Shown: positions 28,656 to 37,703, counted from the first letter of the stretch. The stretch: DNA of 56,737 nt from an uncultured Prevotellaceae bacterium (GCA_937893145.1 CALBJW010000025.1:1-56737); one strand, 5' to 3'. Program-made: numbers and translations. Notes: generated from the sequence alone by a model not told the origin.

Positions 28656-28690
28656 ATGCTTGCTGAACAAGCATACGGCAATCATGTGCG
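28647..28690. terminator. Large hairpin at the end of the HigA remnant, bidirectional terminator candidate
   Basis: Outer arms CGCACATGA (28647-28655) and TCATGTGCG (28682-28690), inner arms ATGCTTG (28656-28662) and CAAGCAT (28668-28674) with loop CTGAA. It includes the stop codon of the remnant. It could end the remnant transcript rightward and the CRISPR precursor RNA leftward. Confidence 0.55.
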
Positions 28691-28708
28691 CATTTTATCA
28701 CTGAATTT

Positions 28709-28762
28709 GTGTGAAAACATACGATGGAATGAGGTAATATATGCAGTTAATGTAGTCCTGGA
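28709..28762. repeat. Left copy of the 22-bp-period repeat flanking CRISPR-cas
   Basis: The core CATACGATGGAATGAGGT (28718-28735) matches CATACGGTGGAATGAGGT at 43333-43350, right of the cas operon, with one mismatch. The unit starting ATACGAT at 28719 is followed exactly 22 bp later by ATGCAGT (28741), the same period as in the right-hand cluster. Thus related sequences bracket the whole CRISPR-cas locus. Confidence 0.6.
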
Positions 28763-28825
28763 GAATTCCACATAAGAATGATAAAATCCATTTAACGAGC
28801 TGAAAAGTCAGCCAGTTCTTCTCGA

Positions 28826-28855
28826 TTTTCAATTCTGCATAAGTACGATTAAAGC
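28826..28855 (-). repeat. Degenerate terminal CRISPR repeat
   Basis: A 30-bp sequence matching the array repeat with three differences (positions 1, 12 and 16 in plus-strand numbering). It is followed by a normal-sized 35-bp spacer (28856-28890) and the first intact repeat. A decayed repeat marks the leader-distal end, which agrees with leftward transcription. Confidence 0.9.
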
Positions 28856-28890
28856 GAAATACAGGGCATTTCCCTCAAAACAAACAATCA

Positions 28891-31800
28891 GTTTCAATTC
28901 TACATTAGTACGATTAAAGCATGAAGTAACCGGCATTGCTGACGTGTTCGACAAGGATGTTTCAATTCTACATTAGTACGATTAAAGCCTTACGGTGCTG
29001 GTAAGGGTTATGTCGTTTATAAGTTTCAATTCTACATTAGTACGATTAAAGCACATCTTCAGCATAGACTACAGGGTCGCCAAAATCGTTTCAATTCTAC
29101 ATTAGTACGATTAAAGCATGTTGCTTTAACTCAAAGTACTAATGCAAATTTTTCGTTTCAATTCTACATTAGTACGATTAAAGCCAGACTTGCCTGCCTT
29201 GACTTCCTGTCCTTTGAGTTGTTTCAATTCTACATTAGTACGATTAAAGCTTGTGTACTAACCTACGAATGTTAGCAGCACCTACGTTTCAATTCTACAT
29301 TAGTACGATTAAAGCATTCTACTTTGACATTTGATAATTCTTCAACTACGTTTCAATTCTACATTAGTACGATTAAAGCCAAGACTACTGCGAACCTGAC
29401 GAGGTGACACACATCTGTTTCAATTCTACATTAGTACGATTAAAGCATCGTTGCTATCTTGTTAAGTTTTTCCTCGTTGATGTTTCAATTCTACATTAGT
29501 ACGATTAAAGCTGCTACTTCTGCAGCAGAACGTCTAAATACCCTATTGGGTTTCAATTCTACATTAGTACGATTAAAGCCGCATCTTTACCTCTCGCACA
29601 CATCGCACAATTACAGTTTCAATTCTACATTAGTACGATTAAAGCATCTTGTTATTTCGATAGGGTAGAGTTAGAAAGTGTTTCAATTCTACATTAGTAC
29701 GATTAAAGCCTGCAAGCTCCTGCATTTCCTTACCTGCACTACCTTCGTTTCAATTCTACATTAGTACGATTAAAGCCAAGACCTATTCCGTTTAATAGGA
29801 CTGGTATTTAGTTTCAATTCTACATTAGTACGATTAAAGCCGCATCTTTACCTCTCGCACACATCGCACAATTACAGTTTCAATTCTACATTAGTACGAT
29901 TAAAGCCTAATAAAGCGAGGCTACACGAAAGAAGAGTTGCTTAGTTTCAATTCTACATTAGTACGATTAAAGCCTTCACCAATGAACTGATAGATGACAC
30001 GCTCATACAGTGTTTCAATTCTACATTAGTACGATTAAAGCTCACCTATTACATCAACATTCCGTAACCTATAGTTGTTTCAATTCTACATTAGTACGAT
30101 TAAAGCGTAAAAGTAAATCTACTCTTTTGAAAAGTACCGTTATTGAGTTTCAATTCTACATTAGTACGATTAAAGCACAAAATCAATGTAGGCAACCTTA
30201 CATATCTCAATGATAGTTTCAATTCTACATTAGTACGATTAAAGCTAATACATTATATCTGCGATGGAGGCGAATCTATTGTTTCAATTCTACATTAGTA
30301 CGATTAAAGCAGGAGTCTTGACCATATAATCGAGCTCCTCAACTACGTTTCAATTCTACATTAGTACGATTAAAGCGAGTTCTGGGTATCGTTTATCAGT
30401 TGGCTCATAAGTTTCAATTCTACATTAGTACGATTAAAGCACCTTCGCCAGTGATGAGGAAGTAAGGATTGAGGTCGTTTCAATTCTACATTAGTACGAT
30501 TAAAGCAGTAGTTTCAGTTAAGTCCAACCTTCGATTGATTTCATGTTTCAATTCTACATTAGTACGATTAAAGCCCAACCAGGGCAATCAGTTACTTATG
30601 TCTGCAATCAAGTTTCAATTCTACATTAGTACGATTAAAGCACTCTTTATTCTTCAATCATTCCACATAGATACCTTGTTTCAATTCTACATTAGTACGA
30701 TTAAAGCGCTTCTCAACCTTTGGTTCACGCACCTTTTCAGCCTTGTTTCAATTCTACATTAGTACGATTAAAGCTATTGTGACCAACATTCTATTATTCA
30801 ATTATTTAGTTTCAATTCTACATTAGTACGATTAAAGCTTGCTAATCCTTATGCCTTTGATGAAGAGGGTAACTAGTTTCAATTCTACATTAGTACGATT
30901 AAAGCAGGCTGGAATGAATGCATTGAAAAAGCATACAAAGTTTCAATTCTACATTAGTACGATTAAAGCGCAGCAGCTGGTGTGTTCGGTGTAGGTGGTA
31001 ACACGTTTCAATTCTACATTAGTACGATTAAAGCGTTCCAAGTCCTTTGCCTCACGTTCACGCTGCAAGGCTGTTTCAATTCTACATTAGTACGATTAAA
31101 GCTTGTTCAATGGTTATGCACCAACGAGATTGATTGCAGAGTTTCAATTCTACATTAGTACGATTAAAGCAAGACAATGTATAGTTAGCTGCACCAACAC
31201 TATGTAGTTTCAATTCTACATTAGTACGATTAAAGCGGTAGCCAAACCATATCAGTGTAATCAATGCTTTCAGGTTTCAATTCTACATTAGTACGATTAA
31301 AGCGACAGGCTTGTCGTTCCTACCACTGCCAGGACATGCGTTTCAATTCTACATTAGTACGATTAAAGCAGGGGAGTTTTTCAAGGAAATGCAATTCATT
31401 GACTCTGTTTCAATTCTACATTAGTACGATTAAAGCTAGTGTCTCTGTACACTCGCATCATCTGATAGTCCGTTTCAATTCTACATTAGTACGATTAAAG
31501 CCTGTTTCTAAATCACCTTCAGCAGACATATCATCCATGTTTCAATTCTACATTAGTACGATTAAAGCCGCTCCACTTCCATTCGTGCCCCTCAGTTAAA
31601 AGTTGTTTCAATTCTACATTAGTACGATTAAAGCCTCCACTACCTCCATGCGTCACGACATATTTGTCGTTTCAATTCTACATTAGTACGATTAAAGCGT
31701 TGAGTCAGCAAAGAAGGGGTACATAGGCAGCACTACCGTTTCAATTCTACATTAGTACGATTAAAGCAACCTATCCCTCTCACAGAAGATATTTTGAAGA

Positions 31801-33279
31801 AGAAGTTTCAATTCTACATTAGTACGATTAAAGCGTGAAAAAGTTGTCCATTTGTTAATTATTTTTTGTTGTTTCAATTCTACATTAGTACGATTAAAGC
31901 ACGAAGGATGGAATGATTGTATTGACAAGGCTTGCGAGGTTTCAATTCTACATTAGTACGATTAAAGCAGTTTGAGAGGTCAGGTATCTTCCCTCACATC
32001 TAGTTTCAATTCTACATTAGTACGATTAAAGCAATATCGAGTTTTGATGTATGCTCCTGAAGAGTGAAGTTTCAATTCTACATTAGTACGATTAAAGCGA
32101 GGAAATGCTTCGCCACGGACGCATCATCAACCGTTTCAATTCTACATTAGTACGATTAAAGCTCCACAAGACTCTCGAAGATAGTAGGACCATCACCTGT
32201 TTCAATTCTACATTAGTACGATTAAAGCAGATTATGAAGAAGATAATTAGATTTTTGGGGAAGGTAGTTTCAATTCTACATTAGTACGATTAAAGCAACC
32301 CTATAATGTTCAAGTTCCTCAAGAAGATGTGGTTTCAATTCTACATTAGTACGATTAAAGCAAAGTCGGTAGAGTCATACACAGGTTCATTGTTTGTGTT
32401 TCAATTCTACATTAGTACGATTAAAGCGATGCTCTATGTGAGTTTTCGGTATGTAGGTATCATGTTTCAATTCTACATTAGTACGATTAAAGCCTATCAT
32501 CTATCAGTTTGCCTTCCTTAAAGTATTGTTTCAATTCTACATTAGTACGATTAAAGCGGTGCTTTTGATTTTGTGTGTTACAATTCTTCCCAAGTTTCAA
32601 TTCTACATTAGTACGATTAAAGCCGCCTCAGCATCCCTTGTTCGCTTATCCTTGATGGTTTCAATTCTACATTAGTACGATTAAAGCCATTCCGTAGCAG
32701 AGAGTGAAGATGAAGTTAGAAGAAGTTTCAATTCTACATTAGTACGATTAAAGCGTAAAAACTTTCATCTCCCAGAATGAATTTGTTTTTGTTTCAATTC
32801 TACATTAGTACGATTAAAGCTGAGTATATTGAGTTGAATAAATTGTTCTGTGAAAAGTTTCAATTCTACATTAGTACGATTAAAGCGCTAAGACTTGCAA
32901 GCTTACATTCACACGTAACACGTTTCAATTCTACATTAGTACGATTAAAGCGTATCAGTGAGAATGCCACTGCAGGTTATAACAGAGTTTCAATTCTACA
33001 TTAGTACGATTAAAGCACGTCAGAAACCAAAGCTGGTGAATCCAGACCAGGTTTCAATTCTACATTAGTACGATTAAAGCTGGATGTCTGGAGTTCTTCT
33101 TTCTCCTTGTTGAGCTGTTTCAATTCTACATTAGTACGATTAAAGCGGTGTGGGGATTTTTTTATACCATATTCCCCACTCGTTTCAATTCTACATTAGT
33201 ACGATTAAAGCAGCATAATAGTCGTTAATCTCTCTTTCTCCCTCCGAGCGTTTCAATTCTACATTAGTACGATTAAAGC
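28891..33279 (-). CRISPR. Type I-B CRISPR array, 67 intact 30-bp repeats
   Basis: The repeat starts GTTTCAATTCTACATT and ends AGTACGATTAAAGC on the plus strand; on the minus strand it ends in ATTGAAAC, the usual 5' handle of type I-B crRNAs, so transcription is leftward from the leader near cas2. I counted 67 intact repeats between 28891 and 33279 with 66 spacers of about 34-39 bp, plus one more spacer before the degenerate repeat. Spacers differ except for one exact duplicate (29580-29615 and 29841-29876). Many spacers read through as open coding sequence, as expected for phage genes. Cas6, encoded at the far end of the operon, should cut the precursor inside each repeat. Confidence 0.98.
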
Positions 33280-33494
33280 CCTGTGAAAAATAAGAGGGCT
33301 GGGGTTGAGTATCAAATGATTAGATATGCAAATTTAAGAAAAAATAATGGTAAAAAATGTCGATGTGTAATGATAAGAAAAGGGCTGGGGATCGACAAAT
33401 CGTTTATGTTGTTGATTATCAGGGTGAAAGTTGGCTTGAATAATTTTGCGAGGCAGTGTGAATGGATGGAAATTGCTACATCGACATTACAATG
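33280..33494 (-). promoter_or_regulatory. CRISPR leader with promoter
   Basis: Between the last intact repeat and the cas2 stop lie 215 bp that hold no gene. On the minus strand TAAATTTG (33336-33329) is a good -7 element; transcription would start about 33323, some 43 nt before the first repeat. The block AGGGCTGGGG occurs twice (about 33295 and 33381), and AATGTCGATGT (about 33357) is mirrored by ACATCGACATT (about 33478). These may be recognition sites for spacer integration. Confidence 0.7.
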
Positions 33495-33758
33495 CTACAA
33501 GAAAATGTCAATATTATTCTTTTCTTTACCTATAACTTCCTTGTCCATATAAATCTGAGAAGGATGCTTGAAGAGGATTATGCTGTCCTCTGTTTTGTCT
33601 ATTATGCCGTTTGCCTTTTGCAGTAGTTCTTTCAGTTTCACTTCTGAGATCTCGCCTTCAAAAACTGAGTTCTGAATCCAATGAAGATATTTTCTGCATA
33701 GTTTCAGCATTTTTCCTACTCGCTTTTCTCCTAAATCATAAACCAATATGACATACAT
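33495..33758 (-). CDS. cas2: CRISPR adaptation endonuclease Cas2
   Basis: Small dimeric scaffold of the Cas1-Cas2 integrase, 87 residues from ATG at 33758. MYVILVYDLGEKRVGKMLK is the classical start, with the Asp of the ferredoxin-like fold in YDL; LHWIQNSVFEG is the second hallmark. A TTG further upstream (33767) would overlap cas1 and is not preferred. Start follows the cas1 stop by 2 bp. Its end borders the leader. Confidence 0.96.
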   Translation of the reverse strand: MYVILVYDLGEKRVGKMLKLCRKYLHWIQNSVFEGEISEVKLKELLQKANGIIDKTEDSIILFKHPSQIYMDKEVIGKEKNNIDIFL

Positions 33759-33760
33759 AA

Positions 33761-34777
33761 TTACCAATACATTTTAAATGGTTTGTATTCTTCTATTTCT
33801 AACAAGTGCTTTGCAAGCTTATAGCATTCAAGTTTTATAAGGTGTCGGAAACTGACTTTTCTTCCCAGAGTCTTGTGCTGGAATGTTTCTTCCAATTTGT
33901 CTTCAATTGCTTTGACAAACACTTTTTTGCCCTGTTCGTTTAGTAAGCATTTATTTAGTTTTCTGTCAAAGTGCTTTGATTGTATCTCTTTTCTGTTCAG
34001 AACTCTGAATATGACTCTATCCACGATAATTGGTTTAAATACTTCAGAAACATCAAGACACAAAGAGTATCTGCGTTCTCCAGGAGTATGCAGATAGCTG
34101 ATTGTTGGGTTTAACTGTGTTTGGTGTATAGCACGAAGACACTGTGTATAACACATCATGTTTCCGAATGAAATCAACGCATTAACTTCGTTCTGTGGAG
34201 GTTGTTTTGTTCGATCCCCCATTTCAAAGTCATTTATTATGAGGTTAAATGCTTCATAATATGTCTTCCTTATTTGTCCCTCTACACCCATCAATTCATC
34301 GACGGATGCTGTGGCAGGAATCTTGGCTGACAGCTCGTTGATAATCTGAATTATATCCTCCATGTCCTTACCTCTTCGGTTATAGTACTGAAGGTTTTTA
34401 ACCATGTTGTATGCAGCAGCCTCGATAAACTTTTGTGCAATGGCAATTCTCTTTTTCTTTGACTGGTAGGCTGCAGTTTGTGCCAGAAGCATTCTTCCTG
34501 AGAGCAAACCATCACGAGGCATAAAGGAACCTGTGTAGTTTTCATAGTAGTCGAAGAAGTGCATAGTGATATCCTTTTGTCCAAGAAAATTGAACAAACT
34601 GCTTGATGCTTTGAGTGAACCAAAACAGTAGAATTCGCTTATGTCTTCAACAGGCAGATAGCGTGGTTGCCCAGGAGTCTCATGCCCCATATCATCAACA
34701 GAATATGGAGTGAATTTCAGCGTGTTATCCTTGCGCACCATTTCGCCAGGATTAAAAAGGTAATATGTTTTTTTCAT
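33761..34777 (-). CDS. cas1: CRISPR integrase Cas1 (type I-B)
   Basis: Metal-dependent integrase of 338 residues that inserts new spacers at the leader. The N-terminal beta domain is followed by a helical catalytic domain with the expected Glu in GVEGQIRKTYYEAF, the His in SYLHTPGERRYSL and the acidic residues in LDVSEVFKP. It overlaps cas4 by 4 bp and sits just before cas2. Length and motifs are normal. Confidence 0.97.
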   Translation of the reverse strand: MKKTYYLFNPGEMVRKDNTLKFTPYSVDDMGHETPGQPRYLPVEDISEFYCFGSLKASSSLFNFLGQKDITMHFFDYYENYTGSFMPRDGLLSGRMLLAQTAAYQSKKKRIAIAQKFIEAAAYNMVKNLQYYNRRGKDMEDIIQIINELSAKIPATASVDELMGVEGQIRKTYYEAFNLIINDFEMGDRTKQPPQNEVNALISFGNMMCYTQCLRAIHQTQLNPTISYLHTPGERRYSLCLDVSEVFKPIIVDRVIFRVLNRKEIQSKHFDRKLNKCLLNEQGKKVFVKAIEDKLEETFQHKTLGRKVSFRHLIKLECYKLAKHLLEIEEYKPFKMYW

Positions 34778-35289
34778 AAGTCTTCAGGTTCGTTAGAATA
34801 ACAAAAATCGTAGTAACTGCAACTTTTGCAGAGTCGTTTCTTCGATAGAGTAGGGCATAGATCGGATTCTATTATTCCTTTTATCTTCTCTTCCATCTCC
34901 ACAATCATTTGCCTATCCTCATCAGTCAGAACCACTTGGCTCGTTTGTCGGATAGTAGGGTATTCAAGAATACCAGTACATCCCTCGATACCATTTCGTT
35001 CAAATACATAAATATAGTATTTCAACTGCCACTCATGAGCTTGCTCCACTTTGTTCGACTTCTTGATCTCATGAATCACATTGTGCTTAGCATCGAAGTA
35101 GTCCACCTTCACTCCCTCAATCTCTACCTCTTCATATCGTTCCGAGCGTTGAGGATATGACGACTCATGAATCAACTTTCCTTCATAAACAACGTCCGAA
35201 GTTGATTCCATATTTATACCATTCGCGAAAAGCCATAGTTTCCTGTGGCATATCTGGTAATAGTTGAAGTGAGTACCGGTTATCTGCAT
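34774..35289 (-). CDS. cas4: Cas4 PAM-selecting exonuclease
   Basis: RecB-like nuclease of 171 residues that trims prespacers and helps choose PAMs. Cys14 in YYQICHRKLW and the cluster Cys154, Cys157, Cys163 (CKSCSYYDFC) form the 4Fe-4S site. Nuclease motifs are the Asp of EGVKVDYFD, the E-x-K of VIHEIKKSNK and the QLKYY segment. It overlaps cas1 by 4 bp. A broken copy of its first 30 codons lies at 36386-36474, beyond the rhuM gene, indicating an insertion at this junction. Confidence 0.95.
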   Translation of the reverse strand: MQITGTHFNYYQICHRKLWLFANGINMESTSDVVYEGKLIHESSYPQRSERYEEVEIEGVKVDYFDAKHNVIHEIKKSNKVEQAHEWQLKYYIYVFERNGIEGCTGILEYPTIRQTSQVVLTDEDRQMIVEMEEKIKGIIESDLCPTLSKKRLCKSCSYYDFCYSNEPEDL

Positions 35290-35290
35290 A
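35201..35290 (-). repeat. cas4 5' end, copy 1 of a 90-bp direct repeat
   Basis: This segment (start codon and about 29 codons of the intact cas4) recurs at 36386-36474 in the same orientation with about 90 percent identity and one single-base deletion. Confidence 0.9.
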
Positions 35291-35294
35291 ATCT

Positions 35295-36302
35295 TTATCT
35301 CGTCTGTTTTATATCATTCTCCAAATCATCAAGCAACTTCATATCTTCCTCATCTGCCAACTGAGCTTCGTAAGACTTTCGCTTGGCATCAAACTTCTCA
35401 TATATGCTTCGCACATACTCTTCCATCTGAGAATTAGATACGCTGCCATTTCCTACCAGCAAATCCTTACCTTGGAAAGTAAGCAGCATTTTCACATTCT
35501 CACGCCAAAAGTCGAGAGTTAAATCCTTGCGTTCCTTCACGCGAAGTTCTGCCGATTCGAGGAACAGGTTAACAAGTCTGTTCAATGTGTCTATTTCATC
35601 CTCATTCAGATAGTTCTTCGCAACGATGATGTCACCCTTCCTCACAATGCTGCCTTTCCAGGTGGTAAGTCCCATATTAGGTTTTGTGTCATCAGCTCTT
35701 GCCATGATAATCTCAGCAGCCGTATTGTGAGTAACGGCATAGAGCAACTTGTTCTGTGTCTCAGCGAAGAACATCTGCGTAGCCTTCTCCCTTGCTTCAT
35801 AGTCACTGCTTAACTTAAACAAGTCGCGAAGTTTCTGGTAGAACCTCTTTTCGCTTGCACGAATGTCTCGAATGCGTTGCAGCAATTCATCGAAATAGTC
35901 TGGACGGCCATCAGGATTCTTCAGTCGTTCATCATCCATCGTGAAGCCCTTCACAAGATACTCGGACAGGTGGCGCGTTGCCCACTGTCGGAACTGAGTG
36001 CCACGCACACCACGCACACGATAACCTATTGCAAGAATCATTTCGAGCGAATAAAATACGACATCATATTGCTTGCCATCAGAGGCAGTTGTAAAGTAAT
36101 TCTTTACAACTGAATTAGCATCTAACTCGTTATCTTTCAGTATGGAAGCAATGTGTTGACCTATATTCTGCTTCGAGGTCCCAAAAAGTTCCGCAATCTG
36201 TTGCTGGTTCAGCCACACCTTTCCGTCGCGTGTATATAACGCAACAGAAGCCTTACCATCTTGGGTGGTGTAGATTATGATATTTGATTCGTTGTTTTGC
36301 AT
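35295..36302 (-). CDS. RhuM-family protein inserted in the cas operon
   Basis: A cytoplasmic protein of 335 residues of the virulence RhuM family (PF13310 type): an N-terminal winged-helix-like segment (VWLNQQQIAELFGTSKQNIG, residues about 29-48), then the typical YSLEMILAIGYRVRGVRGTQFRQWA and YFDELLQRIRDIRASEKRFYQK blocks. RhuM function is not established; members ride on mobile elements, restriction-type defence islands and pathogenicity islands. It lies between cas7 and cas4, 5 bp before cas4, so translation and probably transcription are coupled to the adaptation genes. A partial copy of cas4 upstream shows it arrived by insertion. Its start codon lies in one arm of an inverted repeat. 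Confidence 0.85.
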   Translation of the reverse strand: MQNNESNIIIYTTQDGKASVALYTRDGKVWLNQQQIAELFGTSKQNIGQHIASILKDNELDANSVVKNYFTTASDGKQYDVVFYSLEMILAIGYRVRGVRGTQFRQWATRHLSEYLVKGFTMDDERLKNPDGRPDYFDELLQRIRDIRASEKRFYQKLRDLFKLSSDYEAREKATQMFFAETQNKLLYAVTHNTAAEIIMARADDTKPNMGLTTWKGSIVRKGDIIVAKNYLNEDEIDTLNRLVNLFLESAELRVKERKDLTLDFWRENVKMLLTFQGKDLLVGNGSVSNSQMEEYVRSIYEKFDAKRKSYEAQLADEEDMKLLDDLENDIKQTR

Positions 36303-36369
36303 ATTATATGATATTTAAGTTAATTCTATTTAAGTACGATTATGCGTGTCGAAAATATCATAATGCAAA
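36297..36369 (-). promoter_or_regulatory. Inverted repeat enclosing an orphan CRISPR-like repeat, at the rhuM start
   Basis: The plus-strand left arm (36296-36316) is TTTGCAT plus TATGATATTT with a 4-base insertion between, and its mirror AAATATCATAATGCAAA lies at 36353-36369. In the rhuM message the downstream arm would contain the region just before and including the ATG (36302). The same upstream arm could also pair with AAATATCATAAT in rhuM codons 7-10, so two alternative folds exist. The loop holds the orphan repeat at 36319-36345. Confidence 0.5.
36319..36345 (-). repeat. Orphan degenerate CRISPR-repeat-like sequence
   Basis: Plus strand GTTAATTCTATTTAAGTACG followed by ATTATGC resembles the array repeat: AATTCTA and AGTACGATTA are identical, with three changes between them and a decayed end. 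It shares the A at repeat position 16 with the degenerate terminal repeat of the array. It ends 16 bp before the rhuM start codon. Confidence 0.55.
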
Positions 36370-36385
36370 TAATTGAATCGGTTTC

Positions 36386-36474
36386 GTTGATTACATATTT
36401 ATACATTCGCAAAAAGCCAAAGTTTCCTGTGGCATATCTGGTAATAGTTAAAGTGAGTATTGGCTATCTGCATA
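36386..36474 (-). pseudogene. Broken duplicate of the cas4 5' end
   Basis: Copy 2 of the 90-bp repeat. It begins with ATG (36474) and codes for a peptide like the Cas4 start (THFNYYQICHRKLWLFAN) but a one-base deletion leads to a stop after about 24 codons. It shows where cas4 once began directly after cas7, before the rhuM cassette arrived together with a fresh cas4 start. Confidence 0.85.
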
Positions 36475-36590
36475 GTAGAATTTCAATATATTAAAGCAGA
36501 GTAATTGCTGGATAGTTTAACTTGTATGAACCTTATAAGTTGAGTTGAACGGCATTACCGAACAGATCAACCATGCTTTTCTTCTATATA

Positions 36591-36621
36591 ATGAACCTAC
36601 AAGTTTTTCTTGTAGGTTCAT
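36591..36621. terminator. Perfect 13-bp hairpin downstream of cas7
   Basis: ATGAACCTACAAG (36591-36603) pairs perfectly with CTTGTAGGTTCAT (36609-36621) around a TTTTT loop. It lies 18 bp after the cas7 stop. No strong T run follows on the minus strand, so it may end or stabilise the interference-gene message rather than stop it fully. Confidence 0.6.
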
Positions 36622-36638
36622 TTCTACTTGTAATGCTA

Positions 36639-37703
36639 CTACGACTGTTGGTTTTCATAATCAAAGGCACTCATCATCTCAATGAGTTTCTTTTCTGCAT
36701 CATCCAATGCTGTTGCACTCTCAGATTCTGTAATCATGTATGCAGAACAAGGCAAAGTCACAAACAAATCTGCTCCAGCATTCTCGTCCACAATTGGCTT
36801 AGCTTTTGGCTTGTCGCCTTCTTCAATGAGTTTTGCTCGTATAGCAGCTGCAAGCGTATTTGCATTGTTGCTAATTGCAACAGCAAGAGTTTCCATTAGA
36901 CTGAATGTTCTTGCTTGATTGGAGGTGATGTGCCAATTGATAAGTGCTTTTGCAAGTGCAGGAATGAGACGGTCTCGTTCTTCCTTTGGCATAACAAGGC
37001 ATGGACCAAAAACATTTTCAGATTCAATCCAACCATTCTCCTTGAGCTCGGCAATAGTATCGTCCTTAAGTTCAGGTTCAAGTGTATTTGTTGTGACACA
37101 GAAAAGAGTGCGTAGGTCAATTGCTATATCGTACACAAAGATTCCTGTTGCTCGTTTATTGTCTGGAATCCACTTGCGCATAAGACTGCGGTCTGTACCG
37201 TTTAGGAAGTTAGCGATTTCTTCATCACTTAACACATTTCCCTTATCATCACGAACAATAACTTTGTGAACATTTGGCTTGTCAGACCTGTCAAATGTAG
37301 CATTTTCCGAAAGAGAAGATGCAAGTAGAGGGTGGATAGCACGCATTGCAGAAATGGATAGAGGACTACGACGCTTTAGTGTTTTTTCTTTGCCTCCTTT
37401 TACAGAGCGCATCCATCCACCAAACAATTGATCTGCATAGCGTGGGTCACAGAGAGATAGAACCTCACCTTCACCAAGAGCTTTGTTCTTAACTTCAAAT
37501 ACGAAAGTTGTTGGCGCTGGCTGCTCACCAATAATTTCAGTGACTGCATTCATTATGGAACGCTTTACCTGCTGACCACTTGAATATGGAACATTTCGAT
37601 TGAACACTGGATCATAATATGTTTTCTGACCATCAGAAACACAGAACACGCTATAGTCAACATGGCGCATAGCGCGGAGATAAATGAAAGGATTCTGTTG
37701 CAT
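36639..37703 (-). CDS. cas7: Cas7 backbone subunit (DevR/Cst2/Csh2-like)
   Basis: Cascade backbone protein of 354 residues that coats the spacer part of the crRNA. MQQNPFIYLRAMRHVDYSVF and NRNVPYSSGQQVKRSIM resemble the Cas7 starts of subtype I-B (RNA-recognition fold with a GQ-x-KR turn). SISAMRAIHPLL and WHITSNQARTFSLMETLAVAIS are further conserved-looking parts. It follows the cas8-like gene by 9 bp and precedes a hairpin. The Cas7 call rests on pattern and operon position; the exact branch is not certain. Confidence 0.8.
   Translation of the reverse strand: MQQNPFIYLRAMRHVDYSVFCVSDGQKTYYDPVFNRNVPYSSGQQVKRSIMNAVTEIIGEQPAPTTFVFEVKNKALGEGEVLSLCDPRYADQLFGGWMRSVKGGKEKTLKRRSPLSISAMRAIHPLLASSLSENATFDRSDKPNVHKVIVRDDKGNVLSDEEIANFLNGTDRSLMRKWIPDNKRATGIFVYDIAIDLRTLFCVTTNTLEPELKDDTIAELKENGWIESENVFGPCLVMPKEERDRLIPALAKALINWHITSNQARTFSLMETLAVAISNNANTLAAAIRAKLIEEGDKPKAKPIVDENAGADLFVTLPCSAYMITESESATALDDAEKKLIEMMSAFDYENQQS

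Noticed and set aside
29459..33004. Several short frames reading through the CRISPR repeats
   Set aside because: Their products are just translated repeats (FQFYISTIKA, FNSTLVRLK) joined by spacers; not genes.
36481..36497. TTTCAAT joined to ATTAAAGC, like a CRISPR repeat with the middle deleted
   Set aside because: Only 15 matching A/T-rich bases; could be chance in such DNA, so it is not counted as a second orphan repeat.
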